This document shows positions 7,901 to 15,441 of a stretch of 64,000 bases of DNA, one piece after another. Each line of letters opens with the position of its first letter. The stretch's first letter is position 1. This stretch comes from Natronocella acetinitrilica (GTDB taxonomy: Bacteria; Pseudomonadota; Gammaproteobacteria; Nitrococcales; Aquisalimonadaceae), in the NCBI RefSeq assembly GCF_024170285.1, contig NZ_JALJXV010000003.1, positions 124,001-188,000 of the forward strand. The letters run 5' to 3'. Below the pieces are notes generated by a model, which saw only the letters and a list, made by a program, of their open reading frames with translations, searched no databases and was not told the origin of the DNA. The position numbers and the translations under genes are program-made.

Positions 7901-8710
7901 GTGAATCTGAATCAAGCCACGATCGCCTATCAGCCGATCGTCAGCGTCTGCGGGCCACTCCACCGTGTCTGTGCCCACGAGGCGCTCTTTCGCCTGCCAG
8001 GTGTGGCTGAGGGCGGCATCGAGGGGCTGATCGCAGGGATCGAGGCCAGCGGCGAGGCGGGGGCGCTTGACGCCCAGGTGCTCAATCTGGTGCTCGCCCG
8101 CCAGGCACTCGATGCCCGCGCAAGCGGGCGCCACCGGCACCTGTCGATCAATGTCTCGCCGCAGAGCATTTGCTCGCTCGACTACCTGCGCCTGGTTGAG
8201 CGGGCGCTGCTAACCCACCCCCACCCGGAGTCGATCCAGTTCGAGGTCACCGAGCGCCAGGCGCTCTGCGCCCCGGCCATCGCGGAGACCTTCTCCGAGC
8301 TGCTCGCCGCCTTCGGCGCGAGTATCGCCATCGATGACTTCGCCGCAACGCCCGCGCAGGTGCAGATGATTGAGCGCCTGAGCGGCGTTGGCCGCATCAA
8401 GATCGACCGCGGCGTCGTGCGCGCGGCGATCGATTCGGTCGCTGACTACAACCTGATTCGCGAGGCCATCGAGCTTGCTGCGGAGTGCGGCGCAAGCGTC
8501 GTCGCCGAGGGGGTGGAGGACCCCGAGCAGCTCTACTTCCTGCGCACCGCATTCCCGGAGATCACCCACGCCCAGGGCTATCTCTTCGGCCGACCGGCGG
8601 AGAGTTTCTCGGATGATGTCGATATGCGTGCGCGTCTTCGCGAGCTGCTGCCGGCGCGCCACCGCGAGCGCCTCGCGGTCACCGCGAGCGTTGCGGGATT
8701 GCGGGCATGA
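7901..8710 (+). CDS. EAL-domain cyclic-di-GMP phosphodiesterase
   Basis: A 269-aa stand-alone EAL domain with no sensor or membrane part. It should hydrolyse c-di-GMP to pGpG in the cytoplasm. The expected active-site motifs are present: E27-A28-L29 in HEALFR, NVSPQSI, the Glu in FEVTE, the DD pair in IDDFAA (usually DDFG, so one small change), the Lys in IKIDRG, the Glu in VVAEGVED, and QGYLFGRP. The start is GTG at 7901 after GGGAG. Third gene of the 7179 operon, with an ATGA overlap to the next gene. Lowering c-di-GMP generally favours motility and disfavours sessile growth, so it could tune the host surface state or the element's own pili. Activity looks likely; the biological role is inference. 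Confidence 0.9.
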   Translation: MNLNQATIAYQPIVSVCGPLHRVCAHEALFRLPGVAEGGIEGLIAGIEASGEAGALDAQVLNLVLARQALDARASGRHRHLSINVSPQSICSLDYLRLVERALLTHPHPESIQFEVTERQALCAPAIAETFSELLAAFGASIAIDDFAATPAQVQMIERLSGVGRIKIDRGVVRAAIDSVADYNLIREAIELAAECGASVVAEGVEDPEQLYFLRTAFPEITHAQGYLFGRPAESFSDDVDMRARLRELLPARHRERLAVTASVAGLRA

Positions 8711-9606
8711 AGGGAGTCTGGAAGGCGCTTCGCATCCTCTCGCTCATCCTGATCGCACTCGTCATGAGCATTGCTGGCGCCGCGGCGCTGGCGAGCCTCA
8801 CCAGCCTGCAGGTGGCGCTCATCGCCGTGATGAACGGGGCGGCTAGCGGCGAGCCGACCGACTGGGGCAGCCTGGTACGCGCGCTTGCCGTGCTGGCGGC
8901 CGTGGCATGGGCCTTCTCGGGCGCACGACGCCACCTGCGCCCGGCATTGCTTGCCGCTGCCATCGGATTCGGCTTCATCGCCGCGCTTGTTGATTCCGGA
9001 CCGATGTTCGCAACGGGCGAGCGGGTCGTGGTCAAGGCCTGGTCGCTGATCGGCAGCCCGAAGGCGGCACTGCGCCAGGGTGAGATGGCGCTTGCGGCAG
9101 GGGATGCGGTGCAGGCACGGACGCTCCTGCGCGAGGCGGCCGATGGCGGCGCCACCGAGGCGCTGCCACTGCTTGCCGGGTTGGCCCTTCGGGCCGGCGA
9201 TCTCTCCCGCGCCCACGCCCACTACCGCACCTACTATCACGCCCTGCCACCAACTGATCGCCATGCCCGCTACCGCGAGGGGGTGCTGCGCGCCGAGTGG
9301 CGGCTGCTCGATCCGGCGGATGCCGCGCTTTACGTCGATTCACGCTTCAGTGCGCGCGACGAGGTCGCTCGGCGCGCGGCGGAGCAGGAGCTCGCCGCGG
9401 CCTGGCTCAGCGTCCAGAGCGCACTCTTCCCGCTTGATGGCGCCGCGCAACGCGATGCCGCCCTGGCCGCCCTCGAAGCGCTCGGCGCCCGGGGCTTCCC
9501 GGCAGCACACGACCTGCGGGCTGTCTTGCTCGCGGCAGACCCGGTTGCCGCGGCGAGAGAGCGGGATGCCGCAGCACGGCTTCGCTCGACCCCGCCGACG
9601 CGCTAG
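8707..9606 (+). CDS. Membrane protein with TPR/Sel1-like helical domain
   Basis: A 299-aa protein. The N-terminal third holds three hydrophobic segments (about 9-45, 56-72 and 78-97). The rest is soluble and made of Ala/Leu helical pairs such as ALRQGEMALAAGDAVQART and LLAGLALRAGDLSRAHAHY, which look like TPR or Sel1-type repeats for protein-protein contacts. It overlaps the EAL gene by ATGA and closes the operon. The exact family is not recognised. A membrane-anchored repeat protein beside a c-di-GMP enzyme could organise a local signalling or secretion complex; this is inferred from context. Confidence 0.5.
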   Translation: MKGVWKALRILSLILIALVMSIAGAAALASLTSLQVALIAVMNGAASGEPTDWGSLVRALAVLAAVAWAFSGARRHLRPALLAAAIGFGFIAALVDSGPMFATGERVVVKAWSLIGSPKAALRQGEMALAAGDAVQARTLLREAADGGATEALPLLAGLALRAGDLSRAHAHYRTYYHALPPTDRHARYREGVLRAEWRLLDPADAALYVDSRFSARDEVARRAAEQELAAAWLSVQSALFPLDGAAQRDAALAALEALGARGFPAAHDLRAVLLAADPVAAARERDAAARLRSTPPTR

Positions 9607-9649
9607 CGCAGCGCAAACCCGCCGCTGAAGCCCTGCCTGCCAGGTGCGC

Positions 9650-12253
9650 CTAGCGCGCCCCTGGCCTGCCGGCGCCGCCCTTGCGCGGCGCACCCTTGCG
9701 CGGAGCGCCCTTGCCGCCGGCGCCCCCCTTGCCCTTCGCTGCGCCGGCGTGCTTGTCCAGGAAGGCCTTGCAGCTGCCCGAGTGGGCGACGATCGCCTCG
9801 ATGTCCGGGCGCTCCTCAGGGGGCAGGCGCTCGGCCAGCGTGCGGGCAAAGCGGACCATGCCTTCCGAGGGCGGCAGGTAGTCCTTGTGGCTGTCGATGA
9901 AGCGCTTGCAGGCGGCGCGGTCGGTGAGCACATCGTCGGGCGCCTCGGTGCCCGCGGGCAGGCTCGCGATGATCTTCTGTGCGAAGTCCCGCTGCCCCTC
10001 GCTTGGCCCGGTGTCACCGGGGTCGCGCTTTGGAGCGTGCTCATCGAGGAAGGCGCGGGCCAGTGCCGGGTCGCTCAGCGTGCCACGCGGCACGCTGATG
10101 CCCTTGCGCTCGGCGAGCGTGCGAATGAAGTCCGCCATTTTCTTGCTCACTTTCGATGAGGTGAGCTGACGGGGCCCGAGGTTGTTCAGGTGGCGGGTCT
10201 CGAGCTCCTCGAGGTGGCGCTCGATCATTGCAATCTGCTTCTCGACAAAGCGATCACGCATGTCGATCGCCTGGACGTCATCCTTCTGGGCGCAGATCTT
10301 TACCAGGAAGTCCTCCCAGACCGCCGTTGTCTCCGGCGAGGCAAGCCACTGTGGCAGCGCGCGGATGAGATCCCGGCCCTTGGGCTGGGAGACAAGCTTG
10401 CCGCCGCGCTCGACCGCCACGTACTCTCGGGCGATCAGCGTCTCGATGATCTTGCTGCGAGTGGCCGGCGTCCCCAGGCCCTGACTGTCGCGCAGCAGCT
10501 TGCGGAGCTTCGGGTCGCGGACGTTGCGACCAATGTTCTTCATCGCCTTGGGGAAGGAGAGCTGGGTGTAGCGCGGCGGCGGCGAGGTCTTCGAGGACTC
10601 GCGCTCGACATCGATCAGCGCACAGCCAGCCCCCTCGGCCGCCTTTGGCAGCGTCGTGTCCTCGCTGTCACCGGCACCGAAGGCAGCCCGCCAGCCGGCA
10701 TCGATGAGCCGCTGGCCGCGCGCCTTGAAGTGGCTCTCGGGATGGCCGAGGAGATCGGGGCAGGGGACCGTGATCCGCGCCTCCTGCACGGCGAAGCGCG
10801 CCGGCGGGTAAAGCGCCTGGATGAAGCGCTGGGCGACCAGGCGGTAGGCCTCGCGCAGGTGCTCCGCGGTGTGCTCGATGCGCCCCGAGGTCCCGCTTTT
10901 CGCGGGCTTGAGTGCGGCGAAGGCGGCCTCGCCCATCACCTGGTGGGTGGGGACAATGCCGTAGTGCTCCATCGGCTTGCTTGAGAAAACGCCCGGGCGG
11001 AAGGGGCGGTAGTCGGGGTGCGCGCCATCGTGGATTGCCCTGGCGGTGGCGGCCTGGCTGGCGAGCGCCGGCAGCGCGCTCACGGCAGCGATCATGCCGT
11101 TTCTCTCAGCCGGCTCATAGAGATTCGCCGGCAGCTCCGAGTGGGCGGTGCGCGCATACGAGGTCCATCCCTGCTCGTAGAGGTCCTCGAGCACGGTCTG
11201 GGCGAGCGAGGCGGAGATCCCGCAGGCCCGGGCAATCGCCTCCTGGGCGTCGACCAGCTCGAAGGTCTTCGGCGGGTCCTCGCTTCGCTCGCGCTCGGCG
11301 TAGTGAACGACCCGGCTCGCGGCGCCTGCCGCGCGAAGCCGCGCCTCGAACGCTGCCACCTCCGCCTCGCCGGTGAAAAGCGGCGTGTCGAGGGGCTCGG
11401 ACTCCTCGTCTTTCGGCACGCGCTTTGACGGCTGCCAGGTCACCCCGGGCGGGGCGGCGGCGATCTGCGCATCACTCACCTCCGGGTCGTAGGCAGCCCG
11501 CGCCTCACCGTCACCGAGCTGAAAGCGCCCGTAGACGCGGTAGTGGTCGACGGCGACGAACTGCTCGATCTCAAGATCCCGCGCCACCACCATCGCGAGC
11601 GCAGGCGCCTGCACGCGGCCGACCGAGACCACTCGGGCGCGCCCCTGGCCACGGCCGAGGTTCGGCCCAAGGCAGCTGTAGCTTGCATAGTAGGTGTAGG
11701 CGCGCACCGGGAAGATGTAGGCCCAGTCGGAGCGCGCACGCGCCTCCGAGGCGCGGAACCAGCCCTTGGTCTCCTCTGGCCCGCGCAGGCTCGAAAAGGC
11801 CTTCTGGATGCTCTTCTTGTCGAGCCCCTCGGCGAGCCAGGCGCGGCGCACGCGCCCCTGGTAGTCAAGGTGCTCGAGCACCTCCCAGCCGATCGCCTCG
11901 CCCTCGCGATCGGAGTCGGTGGCGATGATGACCTCGGAGGCGCCGCGAAGCGCCTGACGGATGCGATCTACATAGACCTTCGGCTGCGCGGAAGCGGGCG
12001 CACCGGGGAGCTCCGCGACACGCGTCTCGAAGACCCGCGGGATCGGCCGAAGCGCCTTGGGGTCGCTCCAGCCAAGCCCCTCCTTCACCTCCTCCGGGCC
12101 CTTTAGCGTCAGCAGATGCCCGCGCGCCCAGAGCATGCGTGCCGCACGGCCCTCAAGCGTGCCCTCGAACTGTCCCCGCCCCAGGCGCATGCCAAGGGCC
12201 TTCGCGATATGCTCGGCCTGATCCTTCTTCTCGGTGATGATGACGGCAGTCAT
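9650..12253 (-). CDS. topB: DNA topoisomerase III (TopB/TraE-type)
   Basis: An 867-aa type IA topoisomerase that relaxes and decatenates DNA through a single-strand break. The start at 12253 gives MTAVIITEKKDQAEHIA, the first strand of the Toprim domain; the in-frame extension upstream is not protein-like. Toprim acidic residues lie in IATDSDREGEAIGW. GRVQAPAL matches the GRVQTP motif, the catalytic Tyr is in TSYARTAHSEL near residue 365, and GLGTPATRSKIIE is the conserved ATR segment. After the core come three related C-terminal units ending FLDEH, FIDSH and FLDKH, then a Lys/Gly/Ala-rich basic tail likely to bind DNA. Plasmid topoisomerases of this size (TraE of RP4-type and R64 elements) assist replication and transfer. 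Confidence 0.92.
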   Translation of the reverse strand: MTAVIITEKKDQAEHIAKALGMRLGRGQFEGTLEGRAARMLWARGHLLTLKGPEEVKEGLGWSDPKALRPIPRVFETRVAELPGAPASAQPKVYVDRIRQALRGASEVIIATDSDREGEAIGWEVLEHLDYQGRVRRAWLAEGLDKKSIQKAFSSLRGPEETKGWFRASEARARSDWAYIFPVRAYTYYASYSCLGPNLGRGQGRARVVSVGRVQAPALAMVVARDLEIEQFVAVDHYRVYGRFQLGDGEARAAYDPEVSDAQIAAAPPGVTWQPSKRVPKDEESEPLDTPLFTGEAEVAAFEARLRAAGAASRVVHYAERERSEDPPKTFELVDAQEAIARACGISASLAQTVLEDLYEQGWTSYARTAHSELPANLYEPAERNGMIAAVSALPALASQAATARAIHDGAHPDYRPFRPGVFSSKPMEHYGIVPTHQVMGEAAFAALKPAKSGTSGRIEHTAEHLREAYRLVAQRFIQALYPPARFAVQEARITVPCPDLLGHPESHFKARGQRLIDAGWRAAFGAGDSEDTTLPKAAEGAGCALIDVERESSKTSPPPRYTQLSFPKAMKNIGRNVRDPKLRKLLRDSQGLGTPATRSKIIETLIAREYVAVERGGKLVSQPKGRDLIRALPQWLASPETTAVWEDFLVKICAQKDDVQAIDMRDRFVEKQIAMIERHLEELETRHLNNLGPRQLTSSKVSKKMADFIRTLAERKGISVPRGTLSDPALARAFLDEHAPKRDPGDTGPSEGQRDFAQKIIASLPAGTEAPDDVLTDRAACKRFIDSHKDYLPPSEGMVRFARTLAERLPPEERPDIEAIVAHSGSCKAFLDKHAGAAKGKGGAGGKGAPRKGAPRKGGAGRPGAR

Positions 12254-12281
12254 GCGCGGCTGTATCCCCCTGGTGGTTGCT

Positions 12282-12740
12282 CTAGTTGGCCGCGCGCGCC
12301 ATGCGCTCGGCCCGCAGGCGCTGGTAGGTGTCATGCACCAGGCGCTTGTAGCGGTTGTGGTGACGGGGCGTTGCGGAGTGGTAGTTGCCCACCCCGCGCC
12401 AGAAATCGCCACCGACCTCGTCGATCTTGCGGCGCAGGAACCAGGCGCCGATCGCGATGTTCACGCACGGGCTCCAGACGAGCTCGCGCCAGCCAACCCG
12501 CGGGAAGTGACGCTCGATCAGCGGCAGGTTGATGGTGTTGATCTGCATGACGCCAAGGTCATAGGTGCCGTTTGCGTTGCGGCTTGCCATCCCGATCTGC
12601 CCGCCCTCGACTTCCGCAATCGCATGGAGCACCAGGGGATGGATCTGGTATTGCGCAGCCGCATAGTTGACGCACTGCTCCTGGACATGGGCCGGCACCG
12701 GGCGATGCCCGGACGGATCGGGTGGAAAGTCTGGCGCCAT
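12282..12740 (-). CDS. Lytic transglycosylase, SLT domain (VirB1/PilT-R64-like)
   Basis: A 152-aa protein with a compact SLT/goose-lysozyme fold. The catalytic Glu is probably E45 in AEVEGGQIG (the ESG motif of SLT enzymes), followed by LGVMQIN (GLMQIN-type) and the later NIAIGAWFL and VGNYHSA segments typical of this family. It should cut peptidoglycan locally so that the mating channel or pilus can cross the wall. The start is placed at 12740 (or GTG 12743) because AAGGAG lies 10-13 nt before it; the longer ORF begins on top of the -10 box. No signal peptide is visible with either start, which is odd for a periplasmic enzyme. It follows no pil gene here, unlike pilT of R64. Confidence 0.8.
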   Translation of the reverse strand: MAPDFPPDPSGHRPVPAHVQEQCVNYAAAQYQIHPLVLHAIAEVEGGQIGMASRNANGTYDLGVMQINTINLPLIERHFPRVGWRELVWSPCVNIAIGAWFLRRKIDEVGGDFWRGVGNYHSATPRHHNRYKRLVHDTYQRLRAERMARAAN

Positions 12741-12773
12741 CACGATCGGGATTCTCCTTGGTATGGAGCGATT

Positions 12774-12825
12774 ATTATACATTAAACTAAATAAGTCGAC
12801 AGTCTGCCTGTGGCGGGGTTATAAA
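12774..12825. promoter_or_regulatory. Divergent promoters around a shared GTCGAC site
   Basis: On the plus strand TCGACA (12796-12801), 18 nt, TATAAA (12820-12825) would drive the UvrD-like helicase. On the minus strand TATAAT (12779-12774), with a poor -35 at 16 nt on the same GTCGAC palindrome, would drive the transglycosylase. The -10 of the minus promoter lies inside the longer transglycosylase reading frame, which supports the shorter protein start. Confidence 0.4.
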
Positions 12826-12886
12826 ATATAAGTTAAAATATTTATTCAAGCCCATCACCGGGCATGCGACATTGAGGACCTGCACC

Positions 12887-15046
12887 ATGTTCGATGAGGC
12901 CTGGCCGCTGCCGCCGGCGGTGACCGAGATGGACCCCGAGGCGCTGCACGCGAGTCTCAACGACGAGCAGCGCGCCGCGGTGATGGCTGTCGATGGCCCG
13001 GTCATGGTGGTCGCCGGTGCGGGCACGGGGAAGACCAAGACCCTGACCCACCGTGCGGCCGAGCTCCTGCGCCGGGGCGTGCACGCCTCGAACATCCTCG
13101 TGGTCACCTTCACCAATGATGCGGCCGGCGAGATCAGAAACCGCCTGCTTGATATGTGCGGCTCGGAGGGCGAGCATATCGTCGCCGGCACTTTCCATAG
13201 CACCATCTTCAGCCAGATCCTGAAGGGCTACCCGGAGTCGAAGACGCTCAAGACCCTCGGCATCAACATGGAGGACGGGCCGGATGGGGACCGCTGCGCG
13301 ATCCTGAGCCAGAACGACAGCAGCAAGTACCTGCGCCAGGCCTTCAGCGAGCTCTCCGAGGACGATCAGATCCAGATCGAGCACAACGACTGGTCGCAGA
13401 AGCGCTTCGAGAAGGAGCTCACCATCGCCCGCGCCAAGGGCCTTGACGTCCTTGACTACTCGGCAACGATCCGCCAGGGGCAGGATGATGCGCTCTTCAA
13501 GCGCATCCTCGCCCGCGCCTGGGGGCGCTACACGGACATCTGCCGCGAGCACAACGGCATCGACTTCGACGACATCCTGGTGGTGGCCGCAAAGATGCTC
13601 CGTCAGGAGCCGCACATTGCCCGCGAGCTCGGCGAGCGCTTCCAGTACATCATGCTCGATGAGTACCAGGACACCAACCGCGTGCAGATGAATATCATGG
13701 ATGCGATCGCCGAGGGCCACGGCAACATCTTCATGGTGGGCGACGAGAAGCAGGGCATCTATGGCTTTCGCGGCGCCGACACCCACATCTTCCTCACCGT
13801 GCGCCAGCGCCACCCCGGCGTGCGCCTCTTCGAGCTACCGCGGAACTACCGCTCGGGGGCCGGCATCATCCGCCACTCCAACGCGCTCGCCAAGGCCATG
13901 CCGCAGAAGCTCTCCGACGGCCAGCTTCTCGCCGAGTCGAAGGCCGCCGCCCGCGAGCCAAGCGTGGTCGACTTCGCCGACGCCGAGGCCGAGGCGCGGG
14001 TGGTGGTCGAGGGCATCAGAAAGCGCATCGCGGCCGGCGCCCAGGGCGCGGAGATTGCCGTACTCTATCGCAACCGCTCGCTGAAGATGCAGCTCGAGCG
14101 CGAGATGATCCGCCAGAACATCCCCTTCATGGTGGTCGGCGACAAGAGCTTCTACGAGCGCGCCGAGGTGCGCGACGCCATCGCGCTGCTGCGCTTCATC
14201 TTCAAGAACCGCGCCCAGGAGGACGGCTATCGGGTGCTCAAGTGCACGCGCATGGGCCTCTCCGATGAGCGCGCCAAGAAGCAGTACATGGACAGGAACA
14301 TCGACGTGGCGCGCCTGCTCGATCAGATGGCCGAAGAGCGCCTGACCCAGGGCAAGAAGGTCGATGGCGCCTATCCGCTCAAGGACTCCGCCACCAAGAT
14401 CGCCCCCTTCGTCGGGCTGCGCGAGGCGCTTCGCGAGTGCGTGCACTATGGCGATGACCCCGCCTTCGTCCGCGAGGTGCTTGGCGCCCTCTGGGACCGC
14501 TACCTGCGACCGAAGCTCGCGCTTGCCGCAAGCCGCAGCAAGGAGCCGAACGCCGATGCCGTGTTCGAGGCCCAGGTCGCGAACGTCGCCACCGTCTTCG
14601 AGCGCTTCGAGCAGGGCCTGAAGAATGGCCAGACCGTCGCCGACATCTTCGACAACTTCACCCTGATGGAGCAGGACAGCAACGAGTCGGAGCGCGAGCG
14701 CATGGCGCGGGTGCGGCTGATGACCATCCACGCCTCCAAGGGCCTGGAGTTCCCCACCGTCTTCATCATCGGCCTCGACAGCAAGGCGATGCCAGGCACC
14801 GAGCAGGAGGCGCTGATCGACGAGGAGCGGCGCATTCTCTATGTCGCCATGACCCGCGCGCAGAACGAGCTCATCATGACCTACTCGAACTCCCGCCTTG
14901 AGTTCGGCCAGCGCGCCCAGGTGGGCGCCTCGCCATTCCTTGAGGAGATCGAGTCAGTCACCCGGGTGCCGCGCCGCTACTACCCGCATCACCGAGACCC
15001 CGGCAACAACGGCGGCGGGAATCACGGCCGCGGATTGACAAATTAA
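12887..15046 (+). CDS. UvrD/Rep-family superfamily 1 DNA helicase
   Basis: A 719-aa SF1A helicase, about the size of UvrD and Rep. Motifs in order: the Q-motif region LNDEQRAAV, Walker A GAGTGKTKTL near 45, FTNDAAGEI, motif II DEYQDTN near 258, motif III GDEKQGIYGFRGAD, motif IV RNYRS, motif V TIHASKGLEFPTVF, and motif VI YVAMTRAQNEL near 651. It should unwind DNA 3' to 5'. The start is ATG 12887 with GAGGA eight nt upstream; a TTG at 12872 is less likely. The linker between motifs IV and V has an extended insert without recognised signature. It could serve element replication, strand displacement or repair; which one is not visible here. Confidence 0.92.
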   Translation: MFDEAWPLPPAVTEMDPEALHASLNDEQRAAVMAVDGPVMVVAGAGTGKTKTLTHRAAELLRRGVHASNILVVTFTNDAAGEIRNRLLDMCGSEGEHIVAGTFHSTIFSQILKGYPESKTLKTLGINMEDGPDGDRCAILSQNDSSKYLRQAFSELSEDDQIQIEHNDWSQKRFEKELTIARAKGLDVLDYSATIRQGQDDALFKRILARAWGRYTDICREHNGIDFDDILVVAAKMLRQEPHIARELGERFQYIMLDEYQDTNRVQMNIMDAIAEGHGNIFMVGDEKQGIYGFRGADTHIFLTVRQRHPGVRLFELPRNYRSGAGIIRHSNALAKAMPQKLSDGQLLAESKAAAREPSVVDFADAEAEARVVVEGIRKRIAAGAQGAEIAVLYRNRSLKMQLEREMIRQNIPFMVVGDKSFYERAEVRDAIALLRFIFKNRAQEDGYRVLKCTRMGLSDERAKKQYMDRNIDVARLLDQMAEERLTQGKKVDGAYPLKDSATKIAPFVGLREALRECVHYGDDPAFVREVLGALWDRYLRPKLALAASRSKEPNADAVFEAQVANVATVFERFEQGLKNGQTVADIFDNFTLMEQDSNESERERMARVRLMTIHASKGLEFPTVFIIGLDSKAMPGTEQEALIDEERRILYVAMTRAQNELIMTYSNSRLEFGQRAQVGASPFLEEIESVTRVPRRYYPHHRDPGNNGGGNHGRGLTN

Positions 15047-15063
15047 TACATTAATGCTATATT
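15035..15063 (+). promoter_or_regulatory. Strong sigma-70 promoter of the SMC-like operon
   Basis: A consensus TTGACA, 17 nt of AT-rich spacer, then TATATT. The -35 lies over the last codons of the helicase gene. The transcript would start about 22 nt before the ATG at 15091, whose RBS is in CCGGAGACTG. The three genes 15091-18169 therefore have their own promoter. Confidence 0.75.
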
Positions 15064-15090
15064 AAAGGTCATTCCAACCGGAGACTGCGA

Positions 15091-15441
15091 ATGACCCAGG
15101 CACCTGATTCGTCAGCGGCGCAGGGCGGCATCGTCGAGCGCATCAATCAGTGCAACGCCCGCCGGGAGCAGCTGAACCAGTGGCTGATCCGGCGCCAGGC
15201 CGAGCGCGAGCAACTCGAGGCACAGCGCGAGCAGCTCGCCCGGGAGGCCATGGAGGCGTTTGGCACCAGTGACCTCAACGCCCTGCGCGAGCTCTACAAC
15301 GGCGCGATGCAGGACCTCGGCCGCAGCCTCGAGCGCTTCGAGGCGGAGATTGCCGAGGCCGAGGCGGCACAGGCCCGCATCGAGGCTTCCTACCAGCAGC
15401 ATCAGCAGCAGAACCAGCGCGCCGAGCAGGGCGGGCAGTGA
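15091..15441 (+). CDS. Small coiled-coil protein, SMC operon
   Basis: A 116-aa hydrophilic protein that is almost entirely a predicted coiled coil, broken once around AFGTSDLN (about 56-63), with a Gln-rich tail. No signal peptide. It is the first gene of a three-gene operon and its stop overlaps the GTG start of the SMC-like ATPase (GTGA). Its function is unknown. Given the context it could pack against, or extend, the coiled coil of the permuted Rad50-like ATPase next to it, as kleisin-like or accessory coils do in other SMC complexes. That is inference. Confidence 0.55.
   Translation: MTQAPDSSAAQGGIVERINQCNARREQLNQWLIRRQAEREQLEAQREQLAREAMEAFGTSDLNALRELYNGAMQDLGRSLERFEAEIAEAEAAQARIEASYQQHQQQNQRAEQGGQ

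Noticed and set aside
12741-12782. Longer transglycosylase starting at 12782
   Set aside because: That codon abuts the -10 TATAAT, so it would lie ahead of the transcription start; AAGGAG is placed for 12740 or 12743.
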